Shown: positions 10,789 through 22,800, numbered from the stretch's first letter. The stretch is 64,000 nt of DNA from Sporopachydermia quercuum (GCA_001599295.1 BCGN01000004.1:1303676-1367675), one strand, 5' to 3'. The notes: a model not told the origin generated them from the sequence alone. Numbers and translations are program-made.

Positions 10789-12146
10789 CTTGCGATGTTT
10801 TCAATCTGAGGATGTCAAGCTGGGTGACCTCCTAAGCACAGTGAATGTGGTCAGTTTTAATATGATTGTTTTATTGACCAGAAGACTTTGATCCAATTCA
10901 ACTGTTGTTCAACAATGCCAATCCAATAGGTTGATAACTCAATACAAAATGATTCAAACATAAAAAATCGACTCCCAAATCGTGGAATAACTGAATCCAC
11001 TACAATGAATACTGAGAGAACTAAAAATACAGAAAATGATATGATGGTTCTAAATGGTATAGAAATGTGAAGATTTCAGCAATATTATACATTAAATAAC
11101 AGGAAACCAAATGCTTAGTTATAATGCTTGAATGCTGTAAACCACAAAAAAAGAGATAAAATTTGTAATGTTTGTTGACCAGAGTAAGTACATGTTAAAT
11201 TAAAAAAATATGCATGATTCTGCAATATTATGTGAGATAAGATTCATTTTGGTTGTTAGCTACCATCAATGGTGGGAAAAGAATCTCTATTGTACTTATT
11301 TTTTCTTTGAATAATAATATAGAGTTAAACAATAATTCTGGTTAAAGAAGACTATTGAATCACAACAAAGCAAACAAAAAACAATGAGAATTTTATCTCA
11401 TCAAAAGACTCTCAGAAAAGCAAACTTTCAAGAAGGAAAATCTCCAGTTTTGTCTCGGGATGTCATGATGAGGATAATATATTCAAGCGATTTCAAATTA
11501 TTACAGTACCTTCACTCACTAATTTATTCTTTTTGCGAAAGAAATAATATTATTAGTTTTTAACTTTTGACATTAGGAGATGTAAATTTTAGAAGATAAT
11601 TGGAATGATTCTACTACTTTATCCTGTATTGTGAGCTAAGTACAGTGAAGACTCGGCGATAAACATCTGCTATTCGTGTCCCGGGGTAAATTGTACCGTT
11701 AGGAATCCTTTCTAAGCTCCGGAATCAGCTGAATTTAAGAACTTCTGACATATACACTTCAATAGAAGCATTGTATATACAAAAATTTTATTAAAAAACA
11801 AACAAACAAACTCATCGGTTGTTCATAGACCTAGTAAGTAAAATAGAAAGGAAAAATTCACTTATACAATCCAGAAATCNTTGAATGTCACACCGAGTCC
11901 TGACAGAAACTAGATCATATTGTTTTTTAACTCCTGGTGTGACAATTTTCATTCTCATTAACTATCGAAACCCTTTCATTAAGAAGCGCATCAAACAAAT
12001 CATAACTATTCAGTTTACTACTGATCATATGACTTGAATTTCAATAAAGGTAGATATATCAAAACGATTAGGTAAGATAAGTATTAGTTAAGTATGTACC
12101 ATATACATTAGGACAAACTATAATACATCACAATCTGNCTTCACCA
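10789..12146. other. Intergenic region between MRS2-type gene and CDK
   Basis: This 1.36 kb divergent promoter region has no recognised gene. A minus-strand stretch at 11614-11751 reads as 46 codons from ATG with a single internal TGA and has a protein-like look; it is discussed in the findings. Ns occur at 11880 and 12138. Confidence 0.5.
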
Positions 12147-13382
12147 ATGTCAGTCAAAAGATCTAGATGGGCTTCAGATATTCCCACCAACAAACAGAAA
12201 TATAGTAAGAAGAAGAAGAAAGACAATAAGCAATCAGAAAACTCAAAAAATAGTCTATTACTCTTGGATCCCGAGTTTGAAAAGAAGTATTTACTCGAAA
12301 TTAATGGTGGATCAATTAATCACTGTCAGACAATTGATGATTACGAGGAATTAAGCTTCATAGAACAGGGAACATATGGAGTTGTGATAAAGGCGAAAGA
12401 GAAAACTACAGGTGATATTGTTGCACTGAAAAAGCTAAAATCAGACACAAAGATGCTTGAGTTTCCTCTCACAGGTTTACGTGAGATTCAGTGCTTGCAA
12501 TTGTTGACTCACGAGCATATAATTAACTTTCATAAGGTGATAACAGATATTGACTGTTCTGAGTAAGTATCATAAGAGCTAGAGAGTCAATAACCGGAAT
12601 TTCTTCTTAGAATATTACTAATATGGCTTATTGAAAATAGAGCTTATCTGGTTATGGATTTCATTGATAATAACCTGAGATCAATATTGATTGAAAACGA
12701 TGAAAGGTTTCTACCCTCAGAGGTTAAAACTCTAATGGCACAACTATTATCAGGAGTACATTTTATACACAGTCAAAATATAATTCATCGAGACCTGAAA
12801 ACAAGCAATCTCTTATTAGGAAACGATGGATTATTGAAGATAGCAGATTTTGGAATGGCAAGATTGAATTATAAAGATCCTACTTCTAGTAAACTTACGA
12901 ANGAGGTTGTTTCACTATGGGATAGAGCTCCCGAGTTGCTACTTGGAACAGATTATTATGATGAAAAGATAGATATATGGTCAATAGGGAGTATTTTTGC
13001 AGAAATTGTTACTACAAGACCTCTTTTTCGAGGTAAAAATGAATTGAGTCAAATTGATAAGATTCTCCAAATTCTAGGTAGGCCGGATGAATCGACATTG
13101 GCAATTTATAAGTCATTTCACAATTTCTCTTCGATCAGTTGGAACAAGTACCCTCAAATATCAAATGTCACATTTCTTGACGAGAATCCAGAGTTCAACA
13201 GTTTGTCAAAATCAGGATTGGATCTTTTATTGAATGAGCTATTGCGTCTCAATCCAATTAAGAGAGTATCAGCATTGGATGCACTCAGTCATGACTACTT
13301 TTTTGAACCACCTGCAGCCAAACCAGCTGCTTTGTTTCCATCATTTCCATCGTTCCCGTCTGGAATATCCGAAGGAAAATGA
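12147..13382 (+). CDS. CDK10/CDK11-group (PITSLRE-type) cyclin-dependent kinase, two exons
   Basis: Exons are 12147-12562 and 12641-13382. The 78-nt intron has a GTAAGT donor, a TACTAAT branch site (12616-12622) and an ATAG acceptor. Splicing gives 385 residues and restores the subdomain AYLVMDF. Features are GTYG at 75-78, Lys95, the PITSLRE-like FPLTGLRE at 106-113, HRD at 188-190 and DFG at 208-210. The C-terminal FFEPP...FPSFP resembles the CDK11 end. Animal CDK11 acts in pre-mRNA splicing and transcription, and S. cerevisiae has no member of this group. The usual VVTLWYRAPE reads VVSLWDRAPE (Ser230, Asp233), a departure at the activation loop. An N falls at the codon for residue 226. The N-terminus KRSRWASD resembles a U2AF-ligand motif. 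Family confidence is high; assignment to CDK11 rather than CDK10 is inferred from the C-terminus. Confidence 0.88.
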
Positions 13383-14083
13383 TTCCACCATCTATCCAGA
13401 GATATAGGAAAAGTATCGTTTGCTCAGNTATCATGAATCTGATAAGATATTTTCAGCTCTCAGAACCGATTGATAGTACTACNTCACGTGAGTTTAATTT
13501 ATAAAGTCACATGATATATTTTATATGAAGTGAGACCTGAAGCTTCCAATGGCGTGTTGATGTTTATTCTATTTTATTTAGTTCATTTATGGATTGTTAT
13601 TCACACATCAGATAGGAAGTCATACTAGGAAGATGAGATGACATAACTACTAATAATTTAATTGGTTCAATTAAAGTAACAAGCAACAAACAACGAACAA
13701 CGAAGAAAAGCAAACTAGTATTGTTCAGCACTAATTATCAACAATACAGAAACTAAATTTTGCATTATCCAGTAGAAGATTAATCATATAAATCACTTAT
13801 ATTATTATTATTCATGCCTGATTCCTTGCATTTGCATATATCATCGGTTAAGAAAACGTTAGCAATCTAACCAAGAAACGCTCTAACGCTCTCAATTACT
13901 TTTTTTTGTTTCCAATTGATGATTATTATTGATGATTATTGAGGACTCAAGGTAATTTGGTTTAAGAATGAAAATTTGAGTTCATCCTGCTACTCATAAG
14001 ATAAGACATAATTATGATGGTATTGTCTATATAAACTCAGCTCAAATTTATAGTATGCGAATCGATTCAAGTAGACTAACAAC
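13383..14083. other. Intergenic region with E-box
   Basis: This 700-bp gap lies between two same-strand kinase genes. Apart from the TCACGTGA palindrome listed separately and a nearby TCACATGA (about 13507), it shows only AT-rich promoter-like sequence and an ATT microrepeat near 13800. Ns occur at 13428 and 13483. Confidence 0.5.
13484..13491. promoter_or_regulatory. CACGTG E-box (TCACGTGA palindrome)
   Basis: A perfect TCACGTGA palindrome lies about 590 bp upstream of the Ste20-like kinase start and 100 bp after the CDK stop. In yeasts this core is bound by bHLH factors such as Cbf1, Pho4 or Tye7. Whether it acts on either gene is unknown. Confidence 0.4.
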
Positions 14084-15883
14084 ATGGATACAGAAAGGAA
14101 ATATGATGCATCCCAGTTTTCTCTTCAAGAGGAATTAGGCAAAGGTAGTTATGGAGTAGTGTATAAAGGAATAGATAAGCAAACGGGGGAAGTTGTTGCA
14201 GTGAAACAAATTGATCTGGAATCAAGCGATGATGACATAGAAGAAATTCAGAAAGAAATAGCTATCTTAGGCACTTGTAATCATGAGAATGTGACGAAAT
14301 ATTATGGGTGCTTTGTTAGAGGCTATAAACTATGGATTGTCATGGAATGTTTACAAGGTGGTTCTTGTCTTGATTTGCTAGTACCCGGACCTTTTGATGA
14401 AGTATCTGTGGGAACAGTCTGTAAGCAGGTTTTACAAGGACTTTCATATTTGCATGAAAATGGTAAAATTCACCGTGATATTAAAGCCGCTAATATTCTC
14501 TTATCGGAACATGGAATAGCTAAACTAGCTGATTTCGGAGTAGCCACTCAGTTATCTAACAATTTATCTCGCAGGTATACATTTGTAGGNACTCCTTATT
14601 GGATGTCGCCTGAGGTTATTTCTGAGAAACCGTATGATTCTAAAGCTGACATTTGGTCAATGGGAATTACAGCAATGGAATTGGCATTAAGGAAACCTCC
14701 TTTGGCTCATATTCATCCAATGAAAGCCTTAATGCAAATTCCTTTATTAGATCCTCCATCATTGAAAGATTACTCTGAATCACAAGGATATCCTACATTT
14801 TCAAAAGAGTTTCAAGATTTTATATCCTGTTGTTTGAAGAAAAATCCCAAGGAAAGATTGAGTGCCAAACAGTTATTGAAACATAAGTTTATTCTCAAGG
14901 CAAAAGATTTTTCTTATCTCTGTAAATTAATTGAAAGGAGGGCCCAATGGGATCTTGAGAATTCTAATGAAATCGCTTCTAAAGTATACATACCAACGGT
15001 GGACCATCCGTCATATTCAATCAACGATGACGATGAAGATGAAGATGAGGAAAATGATTTTGATTCTGGCGAAATGGAATGGGATCTCACAACTATTAGG
15101 CCTAGTAATAAAGAATCAATTGATACTGACAATACCATGAAACAATTGAACAACAATGATAATGATAAGTTCAATTATGACGCTACCATAAGACGCCCTA
15201 ATTCTACAGAATCATTATTATNGACAGAAAATAGAAAGAAACCAGTTCTGAATATCTCCGAAGAAGCAAGACGCCATATCAGCGAATACCTCTCGGATGC
15301 AGCAACAATAGCTGACGATGAAACAACTGAGAACGTTCTCAACACTCACAAGCAATCAATCAATCATTTCAATCCGAGTCACAGCCATAGCAATGAATAT
15401 ATCGGGAACAGTTCTCTTGTTTCGACAGAACTAGAACCTCAACCAGAATCAAATGCCGAAATAGAGCCTGCATTAGCCGCAATGAACCAATGCTTTGTTC
15501 GAGCTGTAAAACAAACTGAGAGCTCAGTAATATCAAAAAGTCCTTATAATACTAATAATAATACTGCAACTGGTTCCACAACTACTACCAATGTGCTAAA
15601 CAAATTTTTCTCTGTTTGGAATGAACTGCAGAAAGAAAATCAAATAGTTGCTGACCGATTCATGTCAAACCTACTAGATACTATTGGTGAAGACCCTGTA
15701 GCATCGTCACATTATCTAAATACAGGGAAACCTTTGACGCCAAAAGAATCAATGAATTTTGAGGAAACATTAAAATCCACAGATATTAACCAACCCCGAG
15801 CAAGGGACAACGTGGAAGAATTGTTACTTAGTCGATGGATCGTTGGTGTGTTAGAGGAGAACAAGTCATCTGCAATAATTTAA
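14084..15883 (+). CDS. Ste20/GCK-family protein kinase, Kic1/Sps1/Nak1-like
   Basis: This 599-residue Ser/Thr kinase has its catalytic domain at the N-terminus (about residues 12-270). Motifs are GKGSYG at 19-24, Lys41, HRDIKAAN from 130 and DFG at 150-152. The GTPYWMSPEV activation segment starts near 169, where the X is a GGN codon and therefore Gly. The signature and the segment after the kinase (LIERRAQWD) place it in the germinal-centre-kinase III group with Kic1 and Sps1 of S. cerevisiae and Nak1 of S. pombe. Kic1 and Nak1 work in the RAM/MOR network controlling polarity and cell separation; Sps1 works in sporulation. The C-terminal half is acidic, Asn/Ser-rich and contains a short conserved-looking block NVLNKFFSVWNELQ. 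The protein is much shorter than S. cerevisiae Kic1, so the exact orthology is open. An N at 15222 leaves one residue undetermined. Confidence 0.88.
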   Translation: MDTERKYDASQFSLQEELGKGSYGVVYKGIDKQTGEVVAVKQIDLESSDDDIEEIQKEIAILGTCNHENVTKYYGCFVRGYKLWIVMECLQGGSCLDLLVPGPFDEVSVGTVCKQVLQGLSYLHENGKIHRDIKAANILLSEHGIAKLADFGVATQLSNNLSRRYTFVXTPYWMSPEVISEKPYDSKADIWSMGITAMELALRKPPLAHIHPMKALMQIPLLDPPSLKDYSESQGYPTFSKEFQDFISCCLKKNPKERLSAKQLLKHKFILKAKDFSYLCKLIERRAQWDLENSNEIASKVYIPTVDHPSYSINDDDEDEDEENDFDSGEMEWDLTTIRPSNKESIDTDNTMKQLNNNDNDKFNYDATIRRPNSTESLLXTENRKKPVLNISEEARRHISEYLSDAATIADDETTENVLNTHKQSINHFNPSHSHSNEYIGNSSLVSTELEPQPESNAEIEPALAAMNQCFVRAVKQTESSVISKSPYNTNNNTATGSTTTTNVLNKFFSVWNELQKENQIVADRFMSNLLDTIGEDPVASSHYLNTGKPLTPKESMNFEETLKSTDINQPRARDNVEELLLSRWIVGVLEENKSSAII

Positions 15884-16594
15884 ATAGAAAGGATGAGATA
15901 AAATGTTTGAATGAATGTTAAATGCGTATTTACTCTTTTTTATATTCTTTTCACTTTTTTTGGGCAATTTAGTTTAATATTTCACTATTTCTATTCTTTA
16001 TTATGATTATGATGATAAGGACCGTCAATTAATGATGTTATGGAGTTTTAATGATGAATGTAACGATAGATAAAGAATGAATATGCTGTTGTTAATATAA
16101 ACAGTCTTGCAATTGTTGTAACGTTAGAAATGGGTTTAAATAGTAAGGAAATGACATGGAAACTTGTGGTGGTCTTCTTAGGAGTTAAAAAGACTAAGAA
16201 AGCCCTTTGTACATAAATATATTCAAGTACTTGCCCTTATAACACTTCTAATGGTCATAATAGATGAAAATAGACGATCGAAGTATATATGTCATGATCT
16301 GAATGATATGAGCACAGTTCACCAAGAAAGACTGTTAAGCTATTTATGAAGATCAAAAGCCATTTTTGTTATATATATTTTCAGCATTCTATTATCTTCT
16401 GCTATAACTTTCATGAATTCACCAAATCAGCTATTGACTTATAAATAATTGAAATAAATCATAACTACAGTCCACTGAAATGTATATTAGCATTTCTATT
16501 ACTATTACTGTTTACAGTGCAATTATCAACACCATAAGTATCACCAATCCCAATAACTTTACTGTCGTTAACAATCACTCTTTCTTCTATGCCT
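15884..16594. other. Convergent intergenic region
   Basis: This 711-bp stretch lies between the 3' ends of the kinase and the mannosyltransferase. It is AT-rich and no gene or RNA was recognised. Confidence 0.5.
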
Positions 16595-17917
16595 CTAATA
16601 ATCATTCGATGCACCTAATTCCAACCATATAGGCACACAATTTTCAATTTTCAGATAATCATAATAAGTATAATCACCAGGATCCAGTTTCAAAGTTGTC
16701 GGCTTATTACAATTTCTTTCAACGCTACTAGCAGGATAATTAGAAAAAGGACTATGATGATAACCAATATCCCGAAACCAATGGATTTGATCTTTGTCAG
16801 CAAATAATCCTAAACCAATAGTGTGAACTGGAGCATCACCCCACCTTTCATAAGCAAAACCACCAGCTTTATCTAGATAATCGAAATAAGCAGAATATGC
16901 TTCAGATCTCCAGAAATCCATATTACCAATCTCAAAGTTACTCCAGAAGTGACAGGTAGAATAACCCTGTGAGCCGTCAAATTTCTCAGGCCTATTAGTG
17001 CTTTCAGTAAGAAAATCTAACGAATTTTTCTCATGAAGAAATTCTGGATGCTTTTTTAGAAACTCAAGCGTTGTTGGCCAAAGCGTTCTCATTGACTCCT
17101 GAGCATCAAATATACTAATAGTGAAACCATATACTTTATTGTTATCTTGAAGGTAACGGAAAACATCATAGTTGATATCACAGAAATAATCAGTCTTTGG
17201 TTCAATTCTCCAGTAATATTTAAACTGTTGCATCCTTGGATGATGATAAAACCTACCAGAATACCAACGGCACATTTGGTGGTAAGAGTTCATCCTGGCA
17301 TACTGAACATTATCAGCCTCAAGTTTGGCATATCCTTCGTATTTTTTTCCTTCATCAATCCACGACGGGAAGTTCCAATCATCAGGATCAAGGGTTTCAA
17401 AATAGATAGTTGAATTAGTAGCAGCTCTCAAGAATTCTTTCCTTTTCGCTGTTAATGGACTGTCTGATATAATGACCCAAGGATAATGGAATTTATAATT
17501 AAACACTGCTTCAATATTATTCATGGTTTTGACTAGAGCAAGGGCTTCTCTATTACGTATCAATGATACTAATGTTGCATTTGCCTTGCCGGGATAATTG
17601 AAATTTGGTATTGATGGTGATAATAATTCATCTTGTTCCTGGTCAAGAATTTCATCATTTGACAACAGCATGTGTCGCTTGTCGTAAGTGTTTAAAGTCT
17701 CTTCGTCTAAAGCACGAACCAATTTTCCCTGGGGTTCATTTATTGGTCTTTTCAGCTCTTCCAGCATACGTTTATGTCTAACTTCATAAACCTCCCAAGT
17801 TGTTGCGGGTAAGACTTCTGAAGATAGTTTTGTTCTTTCTGTTTTTGAGAAGAGAAAAAGTATAGTTATAAATAGTACTAATAAGCCTGTTAGCCTTATT
17901 CGACGTAGTTTAAGCAT
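16595..17917 (-). CDS. Golgi alpha-1,2-mannosyltransferase, KRE2/MNT1/KTR family (GT15)
   Basis: This 440-residue type II Golgi membrane protein adds alpha-1,2-mannose to O- and N-linked glycans of cell-wall mannoproteins. A short cytoplasmic tail and a membrane anchor at about residues 9-24 precede a stem and the GT15 catalytic domain. Family hallmarks are YARMNSYHQMCRWYSG (about 206-221), WRIEPKTDYFCDINYDVF (about 236-253) and STCHFWSNFEIGNMDFWRS. In the last, Glu329 is in the position of the proposed catalytic nucleophile. Cysteines and the block RWGDAPVHTIGL near the end are also typical. The length matches Kre2/Mnt1 (442), but several paralogues exist in yeasts, so no symbol is assigned. 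The start is ATG. Confidence 0.93.
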   Translation of the reverse strand: MLKLRRIRLTGLLVLFITILFLFSKTERTKLSSEVLPATTWEVYEVRHKRMLEELKRPINEPQGKLVRALDEETLNTYDKRHMLLSNDEILDQEQDELLSPSIPNFNYPGKANATLVSLIRNREALALVKTMNNIEAVFNYKFHYPWVIISDSPLTAKRKEFLRAATNSTIYFETLDPDDWNFPSWIDEGKKYEGYAKLEADNVQYARMNSYHQMCRWYSGRFYHHPRMQQFKYYWRIEPKTDYFCDINYDVFRYLQDNNKVYGFTISIFDAQESMRTLWPTTLEFLKKHPEFLHEKNSLDFLTESTNRPEKFDGSQGYSTCHFWSNFEIGNMDFWRSEAYSAYFDYLDKAGGFAYERWGDAPVHTIGLGLFADKDQIHWFRDIGYHHSPFSNYPASSVERNCNKPTTLKLDPGDYTYYDYLKIENCVPIWLELGASNDY

Positions 17918-19855
17918 GATGATTGAAGTGTGGTAGAATTTGTAGGCTAATGGCGAAGAGTGAACAGCTTTTTAGTATAGCCGTAAAGGTTGTTACTACC
18001 TTTCAGTAGAGTATCTTCAGTTGGTGAAAATCGAGAGAGAGCAAGATGACAGTTCACATAAAAACGAGAATATGATGATGATAAAGATAGTAGTAACCAA
18101 CGACAAGAATAAGTGACCATTGGTGAGTCGTTTGTCTCAGGACAATAAGGAAAGTAGACAAAAACAGAGGGAGAGCATGCACATAGTTATATACTAACAG
18201 AACATTCTAAGATGAAATAAAGAATCGTGAACCATTATTTCTAGATCAAAGCATAGAACTCTAATAACCGCTTCTGCTAATAATGGATAGAAACAATGGT
18301 CCTGTCTGTCATTTGCCTGAGAACACTAGAAAGGAAGCAATTGTGCTCACTTGCGATGATGAGGAAATTTTGAAATTAACNGAGGAAACTTTATGGGTAT
18401 CATTTCCGGAATTTTGATGAGGCTGATTAAAGTTTGAGATGTGTACTTTTAAATGAGTGCTGAGCTCTGAACTGGGGGGAAAAAAGGAGAAACAATAAAG
18501 GAGATCAAGAACTCATGTACAATTGTTCTTTGTATTGTGTTACTTTGAGATTCATGTGAATTTGATAACTGGCAATAAGTATTGTTGAATTGAAATTTTT
18601 ATTAATTTCTAGTAGGTGTACTCTTTTAAGCTGTTTGCCTAGAATTGAATGTGGACGTAAAAAGTGAAAACTAAGAGGTTGCCAAGCCGCTAAGTATTAG
18701 ATTTTACGAAACTCAGTCTTTTGTGACGGATAGATTGTAACTTTAATTCCAATGAAACAGGTCACCTGAAAATGCTTGGTAGTGGCTAAAAATAGCATTG
18801 GCGATAACAAATGGAGAATAAAGGAAAGATACAGTATACAGTAAGGAAGAATGCTTGCTAGTTGAAACTATTACTACTAGATGACAAACAGTTCAACTGA
18901 TGGTATTTATTATTACCTGAATATGAAATCGTTCTATAAAAGAAAAGGGGAATAATTTGCGTGCATTGCCATGCTAATAAATTTTAATAGTTTGCTATAT
19001 GTTACTCATATTTCGACCTGTACCGATGACAACTGGTGACTATCAATGATTCTCTCCAGTAGTTAAGGATCCACGAGAAATGAAATCAAGTTTTACAATA
19101 GAACAATAAGCACGGTTGAAATAACTGTTTGTATGACATTCGTATGGAATCAATCATGTTATCTGTTGACTATGGAAAATACAGTACATCGAGGGGTCTT
19201 TAACTACTAGTCGGTACAAGTCAAATAGTGCACTGTTACATTCTTACAGCAAGTTTTCATCAAGTATGATTAAATAGATTTCTTACCGGAGTTAAAAGGT
19301 CAAAAAAATGGTCAGAAAAACTCAACAGTATGACCAGTCCGGTATGGCTCCGATCAACCTATCAAACTGATATTTATTATTAACATAGTGACAGGATCCT
19401 CATGATCCTATTCTCTAAACTCTTTAGCCTATTCAAAATTATACACTTCTGTAAAAGCATTAAATACAACCATTTTTATTCAAAACCCATTAATTCGCCA
19501 TAATAGAAAATACTTATCCACCTTACTCGAGCCGTATATTAAATATTAATAGAAGAAAACAACATGAAAAATAAGGAAAATAAAGTAAAACGAAATACTG
19601 AATAAATAAGAAAACCATAGTGGTAATCTTAACGAATGACCTCCCCCAAAAAAACACTTCATGTTATGAATAAATGAATGAGAATATTATAAGAACTGAG
19701 AAAAAGGAAATAAAGAATGATAAGAATTCTCTCACCGGACAACAATCGATATTGCATTGCATATTAAACCCAATTGACACTAACTATCTTCAAACAACAC
19801 CTAGTTCTCTATTTGTATACTGTAATCTAATAAAGCCTGTGACACATGATATCTG
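17918..19855. other. Long intergenic region
   Basis: Nearly 2 kb lies between the mannosyltransferase start and the phosphatase stop. The only item noted is a short acidic plus-strand frame at 18283-18417 (44 codons from ATG), treated as unproven. No retroelement motif or tRNA was seen. There is one N at 18381. Confidence 0.5.
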
Positions 19856-22800
19856 TCAATTGATAATATATGCTTTGTTCATGGTATGAATCTCACGACA
19901 AAGAACATGCCAATTGACAACTCTTAGCCAATTCTTCCTAATGCCTTTTCTATCAATACAAACCAATGCTTCTTCAGCAGTGTTTTCATTTTCCTTGTTG
20001 GCTTCAATTTCTGTCGCTAATTCTGTCCCTGATTCTGATGCTATTGCTAACTTCTTCAGTTTCAATTCCTTTGTCTGTCGTAACCTCGATTCATACTGCT
20101 GTTCTTCCCATTTCATCAGTTCGTACATAAATCTGAGATTCGGCTGTATAATTACATTCAAACGGCGAACTCTCACATAAAGATATGCCCGAGGCAACGA
20201 GAAGCCTAGCTTGCGCATAACCTCTGCAATACATACAGTAGCACTGCGGCTAACGCCAACTCTGCAATGAACAAGAACTTTCTCGTCATTAGCATAAGTA
20301 TCATCAATGAACTGTAGACATTCATTCAGTGAGTCTGTTATCGGGCTAATTCCGTCATCTTGTATGTCCTGCACAAATAAGAGCTTTGAGACAGGGACTG
20401 GTTTATTGTCTTTCAACGCCAATTCCCGTTTTTGCTCAAGGACGTCTTCTCGTAAACTAAACATAACACCATCTAAGCTAGTTGTGCATTTGTCGTATAA
20501 AGAAACGAAATTCTCATCAAGTGCTCCTAGCCATTGAACTTCCTCGCCAACTGACAGGACTCTAGTGATACCTAGTCTTGACAGCATCTCAGGGTTATTG
20601 GCATGACCAAGGGAGCCTAGATATAAATGAGGTAGAATTTTAGAAGGCAAAGAACCATCAACTTTAGCGAACCAATCGTCATCTCTTGATTCGGGCAAGA
20701 ACAATGTAGTCATTTCGGTTGGCTCCAAGAGTGTAATCAAATCACCCGTGAGAAGTCTTCCTGCTTCAGCTTCAGTTTTAACCAAGGCAGGCGATAGTCT
20801 TAATAGGAGTTTTTCCATGTACTCCAGTAAAGTAACATCAGAAGGAAAACAAAAGAAAGGTCGATGATACTTCATATGAAGATCTATCCATACAGATGAT
20901 AGAGACTGACCAGTAGCATAAACAAGATAAGCTATTCCAAGTAAAGTAGTCTCCGTATAGCCATCATTACAATATAGTAACACCGAGTTGTTATTGCTAA
21001 TGCCCGAACGAACATATAATAATCGGCACATATTAACAAATGACAGGATTATATCCTGAGAGCAATCCCCTAACCCAACAGAGCCAGAACAAGGAAACTC
21101 CAATTGCAAAGGTTCAAGCTTTACGGGGGTATTATCTGTAGGGATAGTTACCCATACGCCTGAAGTATATTCGAATCTAATAGGAATTTCACCATAATCT
21201 CCATCAAACTTATCATCATCTTTATTTTCTTTTTCCGTCGTTGTAGCTGNATGTTCAGATGATTTATACCCAAACTCTTCGTAAGTAATTGCAAGCATTT
21301 GATTTATTTCATCTAAACTGTTTAGTCGGCTGGTGCCAGTGCAATTAACACATGTGTTCCATTCTATTGGTCTATTGGATTTCCCTTCTTTATACTCGTA
21401 GTACTCTAATTCTGCTATATCAAAAATACTAGAATCAATTGTTTCATCCATATCATTAATAGATTGACTAGTACTACTGACTGTATGCAGAGCTCTGTCG
21501 ATTTCAATATTATGATCCTTTTTATAGAAATTCATCACAAGGAAATCAACCAGGTTACCAAAATATGTATTGCTCATTACTTGAGAGGCACGAGACATTT
21601 GACACATTTCATATTTCTCATGTAGTAAATAATTTGCATCCCAATCTTCTAAATGCTTCTTACATTTAGCCAATCGTGCCAATCGTTTAGTATCGTCACT
21701 CTTTTTCATAATTCTACTCTCAAATGTCCGTTGAATATTCTGAGTATTTATAGTGTTCAATTCTCCAAGAGACAGTAGCTCAGGGTATTTGTCTGCTATA
21801 ATGCCAACTTCATCAGCAGGAAGTAGGAAAGTTCTATAGGAAAATCCATCATTCGATGAGAATGTCTCCATACTTTTAAGAGCTGCCTGAGCCCAGGAGA
21901 TTAACTGAGCCAAACCACGAGCTTTTTCATCGTACTTTGGATCTGAAGAATAAACAATCACATCTGATATTCTAACTAGTTTTGATACTTGACTATGGAA
22001 ATTTCTCAATGAGATACCAACGGCAAGATCCAGGTTTCGAAATACAGGTGTGAATCCATACAGTGCCATCAGATCGCAGAGATCAACTCTTTGTTTGTTA
22101 TTAATATTAAGCAAGTTCAACAGTGGATTNCGTAGCACGAAATGGCCTTCCACTGACTGGGGCTCAATATCACAGCAGTCATGACTTTCGGGATCCAGCA
22201 GTAATGCGTCTCTTTCTCCTTTAGTTAACAGAAACGGTGGGCAGTCTTCATCGTCAAGACTCTCTTGCTTCTCGCTGGGGAAAACTGGTAACGGCCTTAG
22301 GACTTCTTCAGCAGTTACTGAATCTGCTAGCACAGGACCGTCTTCATCGACTTTCACCAGAATAACATGCCTTGATACATTAAGAACTAAAGGTCTGGTA
22401 AGTTCAGTGTTGGGTTTCCCTATTCTAGTTAACGACTCCTGTAAGTTTGATCTGAAAAAAGCCAACTGGGATGGATTTGTAGGGTCTATGCCGTGAAGCC
22501 ATGGGAACATGTAGTCAACGTTTGGTAATGGATTCGAATAGTACCAACAGATAGTATCAACTGCTTGAGGAGCAGTAAGAGGGTAAACTGAGGAAGGTTC
22601 AGATGTTGATAACAGCGGCGTAGCTATTTTGTCTAAAGGTGATTTTGTTTCATTATCTGTACTCAGAACCAAAGGCGGCGCTTGTTCTTTTTTATCTTCT
22701 GTTGATAACGAGCTTAAAGCTTTTAATGTCCCATAAGAAGGACTCGCGGAGACAGAAGAACTACGTGATTCCGATATACTACCCATGCCACTCATGAATT

